Source: DAIOHQ01 sp036744635 (lineage in GTDB: Bacteria > Planctomycetota > Phycisphaerae > Tepidisphaerales > Tepidisphaeraceae). From it: 24,973 nucleotides of DNA. The notes beneath the pieces were generated by a model that saw nothing but the letters and a program-made list of their open reading frames with translations, was not told the origin of the DNA and did no database searches. Every line of letters begins with the position of its first letter. Position 1 is the stretch's first letter. Location: positions 1 through 24,973 of the forward strand of contig DAIOHQ010000039.1 in NCBI GenBank assembly GCA_036744635.1, read 5' to 3'. Positions 17,044 through 24,908 of this stretch are shown here, piece by piece. The position numbers and the translations under genes are program-made.

Positions 17044-19365
17044 TCACGATAATCCTCGCCGTTTGCGCATCATCCACTCGACGAACAGACATCCCACCAG
17101 CACCGCCAGCAGTCCCGGCGCCTGCCACAGGCTCACCACCACCTTCTGCACCCGCACGCTCCCCGCCTCCGCCGGCATTTGAAACTGCTCCGGATGCGCG
17201 AGCGACCCGCTCACGCCCCCGCTCAGCTTCGACAATTCGGCCAGCGCCTTGGCATCCGGCCGCACCTCGAGATATTCCGCCCGCGAAGGCGCCACCAGAT
17301 ATTTCTGCTCCTGCTTTACCGGCTCCTGGCTGCCGCGCATCACCATCGCGTTCACGGTGATCTCCCCCGCCTCTTGTGGCTCAAACGACACCGCGTAGCG
17401 CCCCGGCACGGCCGGATCGGACGATGACCGGGCCAGCAGAGGCTTTCCGCTCGCCCCGGCGATCGAAAATTCCGCCTGCGCATCGGTCACCGGCCCGCCG
17501 CTTTCATCGCGCATGTTCACATAAAACGTCGCCCGCTTGCCCACCTCCAGCACCGGGTCTTCGACAATCAGCGATCCCACCGGCTGCTTGGTCCGCGGAT
17601 CGCTCGCCAGCCAGCGCACCACAAGCCCCCAGAACCGCTTGTGATAATCCGTCTCGCTCTCCCGCGCCGTCCGCCAATGCCATGTCCCATCCAGCGCACT
17701 CGAATAGACCTTCCCCTGCCCATACTGCCACGCCGCCGCCACCGGCCGGGCCCCGTAATGCGTCTTGAGTGTCGGATGTACCATCAGCAGCGTCGCGGAT
17801 GACTTGATGGCGCGGATCGCGTTGCCCCCTTCCACCCACGGCAGCTTCGCCCACGCCTGCTCGTTCAGCACCGGATCGAATTCGAGCTGCATCAGCGGGT
17901 GCATCATTCCCTGCGTCGTCACCGCCGGCTGAAAGCGATTGATGAGCTGCTGCTTCTTCTCCTTCTCGATCTCGAACGGAACCATGTCGGCCAGCCGCGT
18001 GCCCTCATAATCTCCCGCGCCATACACATGCATCCCGCCGATCGTGGCCAATCCTCCGCCGTGGTTCTTCACGAACTGTTCGAGCAGGTCGAACCGGCCG
18101 CCGTTCTCAAAAATCTTGCGCTCCAGATCGCCCAGGATCATCACATCAAAATAATTCAGCTCATCGGCCGTCCCCGGAAATCCCTGCTTGGGATTGGCCA
18201 CCACCGCCTTGCCGTCAGGCCGATTCTGCGAGCCCTGATAAAACCATTCCTCACCCGGCAAGCGCACCAATCCATGGAACTCCACCACCGGATCGGACTC
18301 CAGCGCCTCTTTCACGAACTTGTATTCCCAGCTTGGCTGGCCTTCGACGAAAAACACGCGGATCTTTTCCTGCCGCACGTCCAGGTGAAACGCCGCCGCG
18401 TTATTCTTCTCGGTCAGCTCCCCCTTCACCGGCATGACCCGCACGACATAGCGCCCCAGCCCCGCCTTGGGCGCGACAAATTCCAGCCGCGCGATGGCCG
18501 GATCATCCCATCCCTTGAGCGTCACCTTGGTCGACGTCACCGGCGTCTCCCCCTCGCCTTTGATCTCCGCAAGCTGCACCACCGCCTCGCCGCCAGGGGG
18601 GGTCCCGATCGACCCCACCTCGGCCGTCACCACCGCCCGGTCGTTCTGATACACATACGGCGGCACCGATACATCCTGCAGCACGACATCCTTCACGTCG
18701 GCCGTGCCGACGCTCAAGGTGCTCACCGGCGCCGGCACCTCTGCCGCCGCCCGGCTCAGTGCGTGCGACCCAAGCTGCACGCCATCGGATATCACCAAAA
18801 TCTGCGAAAGCGGCCGGTCGGTCGGCAGGGGGGGCTTGCTCGATTCCCGCACAATCGCCGTCGCCAGGTCCTGGGCCGAATCGGCGGAGGCGCCCGCCGC
18901 CGCCTGCGAGGTGCGTTCGACCCGCACGTCATAATTCTTCTTGAGTTTCTTCAGCAGCCCATCGTCCAGCGCCTTTTGCGCCATCTCCAGGCGCGTCCCC
19001 GCCACGTCCCCCCCGGCCGGCAACATCATGCTCGGCGAATCATCCACCAATACCAGCAACTGCGGCTGCTCGTTCCTGGCAACATCCAGGGTGCAAACCG
19101 CCCCGCTCACCATCACCGCCAGCGCCACAATCGCCCCGAACCGCAGCAGCGCCAGCGCCACCCGCGCCCGCGCACTCAACCCTTCGGTTGTCCGGTAGTA
19201 ACAGAGCGCCGCCATGATCAGCCCAATAACGGCGGCGACAATAATGATTCCTGTCCCCGCGCTGGCGAACGTCCAATGCACCTCCCCCACTCGCGCCGAC
19301 AGCATCCCCCACTCTCCATCCAGGAGCAGCGCGATCTTCGCCAGAATGTGCTGAATCACTCGCAT
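17044..19365 (-). CDS. Membrane VWA protein with amidotransferase-fold domain
   Basis: 773 residues from ATG 19365 (a TTG just before it is not needed). Two membrane helices at about 37-56 and 68-90 flank a short loop; the VWA domain follows with the MIDAS motif D108-D-S110-P-S112, expected to bind a divalent metal. An Ig-like stretch ('QNDRAVVTAEVG') leads to a glutamine-amidotransferase-like domain at about 380-450 ('YFDVMILGDLER', 'FVKNHGGGLATIGG'), without an evident catalytic Cys-His pair. More beta domains precede a final helix ('LLAVLVGCLFVEWMM') and a basic tail. This layout is typical of large 'VWA/glutamine amidotransferase' proteins beside BatA-like genes. It probably works with the BatA-like protein and the MoxR ATPase at the inner membrane. 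Function of the family is not settled. Confidence 0.87.
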   Translation of the reverse strand: MRVIQHILAKIALLLDGEWGMLSARVGEVHWTFASAGTGIIIVAAVIGLIMAALCYYRTTEGLSARARVALALLRFGAIVALAVMVSGAVCTLDVARNEQPQLLVLVDDSPSMMLPAGGDVAGTRLEMAQKALDDGLLKKLKKNYDVRVERTSQAAAGASADSAQDLATAIVRESSKPPLPTDRPLSQILVISDGVQLGSHALSRAAAEVPAPVSTLSVGTADVKDVVLQDVSVPPYVYQNDRAVVTAEVGSIGTPPGGEAVVQLAEIKGEGETPVTSTKVTLKGWDDPAIARLEFVAPKAGLGRYVVRVMPVKGELTEKNNAAAFHLDVRQEKIRVFFVEGQPSWEYKFVKEALESDPVVEFHGLVRLPGEEWFYQGSQNRPDGKAVVANPKQGFPGTADELNYFDVMILGDLERKIFENGGRFDLLEQFVKNHGGGLATIGGMHVYGAGDYEGTRLADMVPFEIEKEKKQQLINRFQPAVTTQGMMHPLMQLEFDPVLNEQAWAKLPWVEGGNAIRAIKSSATLLMVHPTLKTHYGARPVAAAWQYGQGKVYSSALDGTWHWRTARESETDYHKRFWGLVVRWLASDPRTKQPVGSLIVEDPVLEVGKRATFYVNMRDESGGPVTDAQAEFSIAGASGKPLLARSSSDPAVPGRYAVSFEPQEAGEITVNAMVMRGSQEPVKQEQKYLVAPSRAEYLEVRPDAKALAELSKLSGGVSGSLAHPEQFQMPAEAGSVRVQKVVVSLWQAPGLLAVLVGCLFVEWMMRKRRGLS

Positions 19366-19439
19366 CAACGTCCGCCTATGGCATCACACCGCCGCATACA
19401 ATCTTCTGGTCCTGGCCGCGTCGCCGCGTCAATCTTCCC

Positions 19440-19477
19440 GTCACCTTGTCACCCCTTCACCTTGTCACCTTGTCATC
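19440..19477. repeat. ACAAGGTG repeat downstream of the batA-like gene
   Basis: About 38 bp built from CACCTTGTC units (plus strand), starting eight bases beyond the batA-like stop in its reading direction. It is the same family and orientation as the copy directly after moxR (23031-23056), with one more CACCTTGTC unit and one altered base in the C-run. It lies in the 119-bp gap 19366-19484; the rest of the gap shows nothing I recognise. Confidence 0.8.
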
Positions 19478-19484
19478 CTCCCTC

Positions 19485-21866
19485 TCACTCCGCCGATCCA
19501 CTCGCCCACTTCCACGCCACCAAGCTCTCCGCCAGCAGCACCGTCAGTCCCGCCATCAGCAGCCATCGCCAAAAATCCCGGCCGCTGCGCAGATCGCTCA
19601 CCATCGCCGCCGCATCTCCCATAAGTGTCTTATTCGTCACCAGCGCCCCCGGCAGCAGCTTCGCCACATCGCTCGCCGCCGCCGGCGTCAGGTCGCTTTC
19701 CTGGGTCGCGTGATTCACCGAGATCGGCACCTGCCGCGATCCCAATCCCGGCCCCCCCTGCTCACCCTGCATTCCGTCAACCGTTCCCGCCCCCCCCGGC
19801 CGAAGCGACAGAACATAATGCCCCGCCATCTCCGCCGCCGGCAAAACCAGCGCATCGCCGCGCCGATAAAACGCCAGCGGCTGATACTTGTAGCTTCCGC
19901 GATCGCTCAGCAGCCGAAACGAGGCCGGCGACCACGCGCTCGCCTTGGCGTCGATCCGCATGGCCGCGGACTCCCCCACCACGCGGTTCGGCGCCAATGT
20001 CGTGCTCGTCGTCGGCGCTCCCAGATAGTCCACCAGATTCCGCATCAACAGCACAAACGCCGGGCGCAGAGGCCAATCGCTTTCGGATGCGTGCGCGCTC
20101 GCCGCCGCCAGAATCACGTGCCCCTTGCCGATCTTTTTCTCCACCAGCGCCGGCGAACCATCCGCCAGCCGCGCCAGCACGTTCGCGCCGTCGTCCGCCT
20201 CCAGCGCCAGCCAGGTGTCCGTGCTCAGGGCGTGAATCCCGCTCCCCAGCCGCTCTTTCAGCCCCGCCACTGCCGGCGTCTGATCCGAAATCATCTTCAC
20301 ATAGGTAAACGTCTGCTTCTTCGCCTCCACCACCCGCGCCGGCAGCAGGCCCCAGCCGTTGTATTCCTCCGGCGTCGCCCGGGCGCCCGGGAAGATCAGC
20401 AGCCCGCGACCATCCTCCACAAACTGCCGCAGCTTCTCGCGCACGTCCTTGTCCAGTTGCTGCACGCCCGACAGCACGATCACCCCATACTGAAAAAGCT
20501 GCTTGTCCTTCAATTCATCAATATCACACTCGCGCGCATCCACCGCCCCCCCTGCCGCGCCGCCCGTCCCGTGCGAGGCCAGCGCGTTCATGATGAAAAA
20601 CGTCTGCTTGTCCGCCGACTGCGCCCCCGCCGCGCCGTTCACGCACAGCGTCGTGACCGGCGGCCGCACCCCGATCTGAAAGTTCCACGCATCATCGTAC
20701 CCAAACGGATCGGTCTGGCTCTTCACCGTCGCGCTGCACAGCAGGTTCCGCTCGCGACCCATGACGTGTACCGGAAAATTCACCATCACCGCCGTCCCGC
20801 CGGCGATTGCCGGCAACTTCATCTCGCTCGGCTTTCCGCGCTCGCCGGCCACCACCGACAACGCCACCGGCCCCGACGGCATCGCATCGTAATTGCGGAT
20901 CGTCGCCGTCGCCGTCACATCCTGCCCGAGTCCCGCATCCTCCTGCGCCAGCGTCACGTTCTCTATGCCGATATTCGCGCCGGTTGCCCCCTTGGGATCG
21001 GTGCAGATGATGCTCACCGGCAAACCCTTCAGCTCTTCGATCGGCTCCCCGTTCCAGTTGCTCGCCTGCAGGTCCGACAGCACGATGATCTTGCGGTCCC
21101 CATCCGCCGAGCGCCGCAGCATCGCCGCCGCCGTCTTCAGAGTCTCCCGCAGATTTCCCGCCGCGCTCGACACCTGCGCAGAATCCAAAATCCGCCGCAG
21201 CCGCCCGTGGTCGTAGCCGAAATTGGGCATCTCGCGATTCGAGTAGCTCGCCACCGACACCGCCGCATCCGCCGGCGCCTTCTTCAGCGCCGCCGCCAGC
21301 ACCTTGCTGTCGCTCGTCAGCGCCGGCACCGAAAGCTCCGCCCCGTTTTTCCCACCCACCAGCAGCGCCGTCGGCTGCCCCGCCCGCAACTCCAGCTCAT
21401 CCGCCGCCGCCTGCTTATCCTGTAGAAACACCGGCTCATCCGCCGGCGATGTCAGCAGCACCTCCGCCCGGTCGGCCGGCGTCAAGTCCGCCAGCACCGC
21501 CCCGGCCACCGACTTGGCGTGCTCCAGCAGCGTCTTGCCATCCCGCATCCGCGCCATGCTCGGCGAATTGTCGATCACCATCACCACCGACATTCGCCGC
21601 TCGCCCACCCCGCCAGTTCCCCCGGCAGTGTGCAAAAACGGCCGGGCCAACCCCACCATGATCGCAATCAATGCCAGCACCCGCAGCGCCAGCAGAATCT
21701 TGTCGATCAGCCGCCGCTGAATCACGTTGTGCTTGATGGTCTTGTCGAAAAACCGCAACGTGGTGAAGTTGCGCTCCGGATAGCGCTGCCGGTGAATCAA
21801 ATGGATCACCAGCGGCACCGCAATGCCGAGCAACCCAAACAAGAATGCGCCGCTCAAAAAACTCAA
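19485..21866 (-). CDS. BatA-like membrane VWA protein
   Basis: 793 residues starting at TTG 21866, supported by GAGG five bases upstream and by the N-terminus itself, which matches the BatA (aerotolerance regulator) N-terminal domain: helix about 5-24 with 'AVPLVIHLIHRQR', then 'LRFF', then helix about 57-76. The VWA domain follows with MIDAS D99-N-S101-P-S103 and a later conserved 'KIIVLSDLQASNW'. The remainder has Ig-like strands and an amidotransferase-like segment about 490-525 ('YGVIVLSGVQQL', 'FVEDGRGLLIFPG'), ending in a helix near 763-785. BatA-type proteins are partners of MoxR ATPases; in other bacteria the bat genes have been linked to stress tolerance and envelope function. The large extracytoplasmic region makes it a candidate receptor or adaptor at the inner membrane. 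No ATG lies near the required start, so TTG is the likely true initiator. Confidence 0.9.
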   Translation of the reverse strand: MSFLSGAFLFGLLGIAVPLVIHLIHRQRYPERNFTTLRFFDKTIKHNVIQRRLIDKILLALRVLALIAIMVGLARPFLHTAGGTGGVGERRMSVVMVIDNSPSMARMRDGKTLLEHAKSVAGAVLADLTPADRAEVLLTSPADEPVFLQDKQAAADELELRAGQPTALLVGGKNGAELSVPALTSDSKVLAAALKKAPADAAVSVASYSNREMPNFGYDHGRLRRILDSAQVSSAAGNLRETLKTAAAMLRRSADGDRKIIVLSDLQASNWNGEPIEELKGLPVSIICTDPKGATGANIGIENVTLAQEDAGLGQDVTATATIRNYDAMPSGPVALSVVAGERGKPSEMKLPAIAGGTAVMVNFPVHVMGRERNLLCSATVKSQTDPFGYDDAWNFQIGVRPPVTTLCVNGAAGAQSADKQTFFIMNALASHGTGGAAGGAVDARECDIDELKDKQLFQYGVIVLSGVQQLDKDVREKLRQFVEDGRGLLIFPGARATPEEYNGWGLLPARVVEAKKQTFTYVKMISDQTPAVAGLKERLGSGIHALSTDTWLALEADDGANVLARLADGSPALVEKKIGKGHVILAAASAHASESDWPLRPAFVLLMRNLVDYLGAPTTSTTLAPNRVVGESAAMRIDAKASAWSPASFRLLSDRGSYKYQPLAFYRRGDALVLPAAEMAGHYVLSLRPGGAGTVDGMQGEQGGPGLGSRQVPISVNHATQESDLTPAAASDVAKLLPGALVTNKTLMGDAAAMVSDLRSGRDFWRWLLMAGLTVLLAESLVAWKWASGSAE

Positions 21867-21871
21867 CTTCG

Positions 21872-21875
21872 CCTC
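21872..21875 (-). promoter_or_regulatory. Shine-Dalgarno GAGG fixing the TTG start at 21866
   Basis: Minus-strand GAGG lies five bases before TTG 21866 and ten bases past the last hairpin repeat. It is the main DNA evidence for the unusual TTG start of the batA-like gene. Confidence 0.6.
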
Positions 21876-21885
21876 ACTCCGCTAA

Positions 21886-22024
21886 GGTGGGGCAGACATT
21901 CCTGTCTGCCGCCCCACAGGCATTCCTTTCGGTGGGGCAGACATTCTTGTCTGCCGTCCCACAGGCATTCCTTTCGGTGGGGCAGACATTCTTGTCTGCC
22001 GTCCGACAGGCATTCCTGCCTGTC
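21886..22024. repeat. Three 45-bp tandem repeats with hairpins
   Basis: Exact-length units 21886-21930, 21931-21975 and 21976-22020, plus TGTC to 22024. Each contains GGCAGACATTCYTGTCTGCC; in unit 1 the 8-bp arms pair perfectly around TTCC, and flanking GTGG/CCAC can lengthen the stem. The last unit ends in a second hairpin, GACAGGCATTCCTGCCTGTC (22005-22024). The array starts one base after the DUF58 stop and ends 19 bp before the batA-like start. Units diverge at a few bases. The period equals 15 codons, so it stays open in several frames; the resulting peptides are spurious. Confidence 0.92.
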
Positions 22025-22025
22025 G

Positions 22026-22925
22026 CTATTTGCTCCTCCGCGCCCGAAACGAAATATAATTTCCCAGCACCTTCTCAATCGGCTCGCTCGTCCGCACCAG
22101 GTTGTACTCCACGCCCGAATGCAGACACCCATCGCGCAGCTCGTTGACAAACTGCTTCATCCGATTCGTATAAGTCGCCCGAAACGTCCCCGGGTCCACC
22201 GCCAGCCTCCGCCCGCTCTCCACATCGCGAAAATTCGCCAGCTCGTGATAAGGCAGATCCAGCTCCGCATCGTCCATGATGTGAAACACGCACACATCGT
22301 GCTTCTTGTGATGAAAATGCTGCAGCGAATGAATCACCCGCTGTGGGTCATCCAGCAGATCGCTGATCAAAATGATCATCCCCCGCGACTTGATCGTATC
22401 GGCCAGCCGGTGACACACCGCAGCCACGTCCGTCGCCGGCCCCGGCTGCACCGTCGACAGCGCGTGCAGGATCGTCCGCATATGCAGCCGGCTTCCCCGC
22501 GGCGGCAGATAATTGTGAATCTCGTTGTCGAACGTCACCAGCCCCGCCATGTCGTTCTGATGAATCAGCAGATACGCCAGACTCGCGGCCACATACGATC
22601 CATACGCCAGCTTGGTCAACTTCCCCTCGCCGAAATCCATCGAGCGCGAGGTGTCCAGAATGATCGTCCCCTTGAGCTGGCTCTCCATCTCAAAGCGCTT
22701 GACGTAATACTTGTCCTTGCGCGCCCACACCCGCCAGTCCACCGTGCGCAGGTCGTCGCCGGGAACATATTCCCGATGATCCACGAACTCCACGCTGTAG
22801 CCAAAATCCGGGCTCTTGTGATACCCCACGAAAACCCCCTCCACCAGCCGCTTGGCCGCCAGTTCCAGATTCGGCAACTTCGCCAGAATCTCCGGATCGA
22901 GATATCGTGAGCCAACAAGTTTCAT
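22026..22925 (-). CDS. DUF58 family protein (VWA-like)
   Basis: 299 residues from ATG 22925. An upstream in-frame start at 22997 is rejected because its extra 24 residues are only the translated repeat. The family core is complete: 'GYSVEFVDHREYVPGDD' followed by 'LRTVDWRVWARKDKYYVKRFE' (about 42-79), then the VWA-like motif D91-T-S93-R-S95-M that should hold a metal ion, 'MAGLVTFDN', and 'MIILISDLLDD'. No membrane helix or signal peptide is visible, unlike longer DUF58 proteins that carry N-terminal helices, so it is probably cytoplasmic. DUF58 genes almost always follow moxR and are thought to act as partners or adaptors of the ATPase. Here it sits between moxR and batA, each gap filled by repeats. 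No Shine-Dalgarno is obvious. Confidence 0.93.
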   Translation of the reverse strand: MKLVGSRYLDPEILAKLPNLELAAKRLVEGVFVGYHKSPDFGYSVEFVDHREYVPGDDLRTVDWRVWARKDKYYVKRFEMESQLKGTIILDTSRSMDFGEGKLTKLAYGSYVAASLAYLLIHQNDMAGLVTFDNEIHNYLPPRGSRLHMRTILHALSTVQPGPATDVAAVCHRLADTIKSRGMIILISDLLDDPQRVIHSLQHFHHKKHDVCVFHIMDDAELDLPYHELANFRDVESGRRLAVDPGTFRATYTNRMKQFVNELRDGCLHSGVEYNLVRTSEPIEKVLGNYISFRARRSK

Positions 22926-22948
22926 GCGAGCAGTTGTTAGTTGTGGAA

Positions 22949-23057
22949 GATGACAAGGTGACAAGGTGAGGGGGTGACAAGGTGAAGGAATTTGCAAAAG
23001 TCGCCGACAGCCTCTTTCTTTGTCACCTTGTCACCTTGTCACCCCCTCACCTTGTCA
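22949..23057. repeat. 26-bp perfect inverted repeat between moxR and DUF58
   Basis: Arms 22960-22985 and 23031-23056 are exact reverse complements (core GGTGAGGGGGTGACAAGG), separated by 45 bp. Each arm is flanked by extra ACAAGGTG units (22949-22959; 23021-23030). The element starts within a few bases of the moxR stop and covers most of the 135-bp gap. In RNA it would form a long hairpin, but no T-tract follows, so it is not a standard terminator. Confidence 0.88.
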
Positions 23058-23060
23058 TCT

Positions 23061-24086
23061 CTATTCCTTCGGTTCCGGCACGGCCTTCACCAGATCCTTG
23101 ACGATCCTCACCGAATCGATTCCCTCCGCCTCGGCCGCGAAATTCGGCAGGATGCGGTGCCGCAGCACGCTCAGGGCGCAGGTCTTGACATCGTCGATGG
23201 AGACATGAAACTGCCCCCGCAGAATCGCCCGCGCCTTGCCCCCCAATATCAGATTCTGAATCGCCCGCGGCCCCGCCCCCCATTGAATCCACTTTTTCGC
23301 CAGGTCATGCCCGCTCTCTTCGTTCGGCCGCGTCGCCCGCACCAGCTTGGTCGCATAGGCCGACACGTGCCGCGCCGCCGGCACCTTCCGCACCAGCGCC
23401 TGATAGCGAATAATATCCGCCCCTCCCATTACCACCTTCAGATCCGGCTTGGAATCCACCGTCGTCTTCTCGCCGATCTCGATCTCCTCGGCCTCATCGG
23501 GATATCCCAGGTAGATGTTGAACATGAACCGATCCTGCTGCGCCTCCGGCAGCGGATACGTCCCCTCCTGCTCAATCGGATTCTGCGTGGCCAGCACCAG
23601 AAACGGCTCTTCCAGCTTATACGTCTTGGTGCCGATCGTGACTTCCTTCTCCTGCATCGCCTGCATCATCGCCGCCTGCGTCTTGGGCGGGGTGCGGTTG
23701 ATCTCATCGGCCAGCACCATGTTGGCAAAAATCGGCCCCTGGAAAAACGCCAACTGCCGCCGCCCGGTGACCGGGTCCTCTTCGATGATGTCGGTGCCGG
23801 TGATGTCGGATGGCATCAAGTCGGGCGTGAATTGGATGCGCTTGAACTTCAAATCGAGGATTTTCGCGATGGTCGAGACCAGCAGCGTCTTGGCCAGCCC
23901 CGGCACGCCCACCAGCAGCGCATGGCCGCGGGCGAACAGGCAGGTCAGCACATCATCCACCACGGCGTGCTGGCCGATGATCACCTTTCGCACTTCCTCC
24001 AGGATCGCCTGGCGCGCCTTGCCCAGGGCATCCACCGCCTTCAACGTCTCGTCAGTTGCATCCGTCAGATTTGCCTGCTTGCTCAT
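23061..24086 (-). CDS. MoxR family AAA+ ATPase
   Basis: 341 residues; ATG 24086 has GAGG four bases upstream. Walker A is G60-VPGLA-K66-T67, Walker B 'VLADEINR' (123-130), sensor 1 'LATQNP' (164-169), and the 'GAGPRA' sensor 2/arginine region near residue 275. 'QFTPDLMPSDITGTDI' and 'PLPEAQQDRFMF' are the usual MoxR signatures, and the length is normal. MoxR ATPases hydrolyse ATP as cytoplasmic hexamers and act as chaperones for maturation or metal insertion of partner proteins, working with VWA proteins. As first gene of the series it is the likely energy source for the DUF58, BatA-like and second VWA proteins that follow. All catalytic residues I can check are intact. Family assignment is very secure; the substrate is unknown. 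Confidence 0.97.
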   Translation of the reverse strand: MSKQANLTDATDETLKAVDALGKARQAILEEVRKVIIGQHAVVDDVLTCLFARGHALLVGVPGLAKTLLVSTIAKILDLKFKRIQFTPDLMPSDITGTDIIEEDPVTGRRQLAFFQGPIFANMVLADEINRTPPKTQAAMMQAMQEKEVTIGTKTYKLEEPFLVLATQNPIEQEGTYPLPEAQQDRFMFNIYLGYPDEAEEIEIGEKTTVDSKPDLKVVMGGADIIRYQALVRKVPAARHVSAYATKLVRATRPNEESGHDLAKKWIQWGAGPRAIQNLILGGKARAILRGQFHVSIDDVKTCALSVLRHRILPNFAAEAEGIDSVRIVKDLVKAVPEPKE

Positions 24087-24266
24087 CGCGCCTCAAGTAG
24101 AAGAATCCCGGTATTCAATACGTCAAATCGCTACCCGCGTTGAACAGAGCCCATCAATGCCAATCCAGCCACGCACAGGCCGCGGATACCATCGCTCCGG
24201 CAAGAAATCGCCAGATATATCGCTGCGCGATTGTTTCCCGCATTGATGGCGCGGTATCATGGCGAC
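24087..24266. promoter_or_regulatory. Divergent intergenic region, probable promoters of the moxR operon and Uma2 gene
   Basis: The 180 bp between divergent starts must hold the signals for both directions. On the minus strand a TTGACG hexamer (24121-24126) lies 34 bp before the moxR ATG, but I find no good -10 partner at normal spacing, so no exact promoter is called. No tRNA, repeat or clear operator is seen. Confidence 0.35.
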
Positions 24267-24884
24267 ATGGGATTGCCCGTGGAAAAACGCCGCTACACAA
24301 TCGCTGAATATCTGCAGCTCGAAGAAGCGTCGGAAGTCCGCCATGAATTCCACGATGGCGAGATTCTGGCGATGTCGGGCGGAACGGTGTGGCACAGCCG
24401 AATCAACGGCAACACGATGATATCGGTTGGACAACGCCTGAAAGGAAAACCATGCTTCCTCCTGGACAGTAACATGCGCGTCCGCATCCCTCCTCTTCGC
24501 AGCTACGTCTATCCCGACATCAGCTTCGTCTGCGGCCGCGCGGAGTTCGACCTCGACGACCCCAAAAAAACCACCATCATCAACCCCCGCGCCATCGTCG
24601 AAGTTCTCTCCGACTCCACCGAACGCTACGACCGCGGCGTCAAATTCGATCTCTACCGCCAGATCCCCTCGCTGCAGGAATACATCCTGGTCTCCCAAAC
24701 CCAGCCGCTGATCGAAACCTTCTTCCGCCAGACCGCCGGCGCCTGGCTCTTCAATGCCTGGAAAGGCCTGCAAACCGTGGTGCGCATCCGATCGCTGGAA
24801 ATCGATTTGCCTCTCGCCGATGTCTATTCCGGCGTGGAATTCGAGCAACCGCCCCCCACCGCAAATCTCGACAGGCCAATATGA
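24267..24884 (+). CDS. Uma2 family (PD-(D/E)XK fold) nuclease-like protein
   Basis: 205 residues from ATG 24267; an in-frame ATG at 24246 would add seven residues and cannot be excluded, and neither has a strong Shine-Dalgarno. The family pattern is complete: 'RYTIAEYLQLEE' at the N-terminus, 'RHEFHDGEILAMSGG' (25-39), 'YPDISFV' with D84, 'AIVEVLSDST' with E112, and 'YDRGVKFDLYR' with K126, which together form the presumed PD-(D/E)XK metal site. Uma2 proteins are very abundant in planctomycetes and cyanobacteria; most have no known substrate, so nuclease activity is inferred from fold only. It is transcribed away from the MoxR operon and has no evident link to it. Immediately downstream lie hairpin repeats of the same family found between DUF58 and batA. 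Confidence 0.93.
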   Translation: MGLPVEKRRYTIAEYLQLEEASEVRHEFHDGEILAMSGGTVWHSRINGNTMISVGQRLKGKPCFLLDSNMRVRIPPLRSYVYPDISFVCGRAEFDLDDPKKTTIINPRAIVEVLSDSTERYDRGVKFDLYRQIPSLQEYILVSQTQPLIETFFRQTAGAWLFNAWKGLQTVVRIRSLEIDLPLADVYSGVEFEQPPPTANLDRPI

Positions 24885-24908
24885 GCGACTGTTTCCAAAA
24901 GCCTCTTC

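Noticed and set aside
17899..21425. Plus-strand open frames of 604 and 659 codons
   Set aside because: Antisense to the two VWA genes, which have clear MIDAS motifs on the minus strand.
21886..22024. CRISPR array
   Set aside because: The 45-bp units are directly tandem with no unique spacers and no cas genes nearby.
21863..22150. Small protein with Arg-Gln-Glu-Cys-Leu-Pro-His repeats
   Set aside because: It is the 45-bp hairpin array read as codons; overlaps the end of DUF58 and has no independent start signal.
22926..22997. 24-residue N-terminal extension of the DUF58 protein
   Set aside because: It is translation of the ACAAGGTG repeat (Ser-Pro-Cys-His repeats); the family N-terminus begins at ATG 22925.
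22949..23057. Rho-independent terminator after moxR
   Set aside because: The stem is interrupted by a 45-bp loop and no T-tract follows on the minus strand; the operon appears to continue.
24121..24126. Exact sigma-70 promoter for moxR from TTGACG
   Set aside because: The -35 match is good but no acceptable -10 hexamer lies at 16-18 bp; planctomycete promoter rules are also poorly known.
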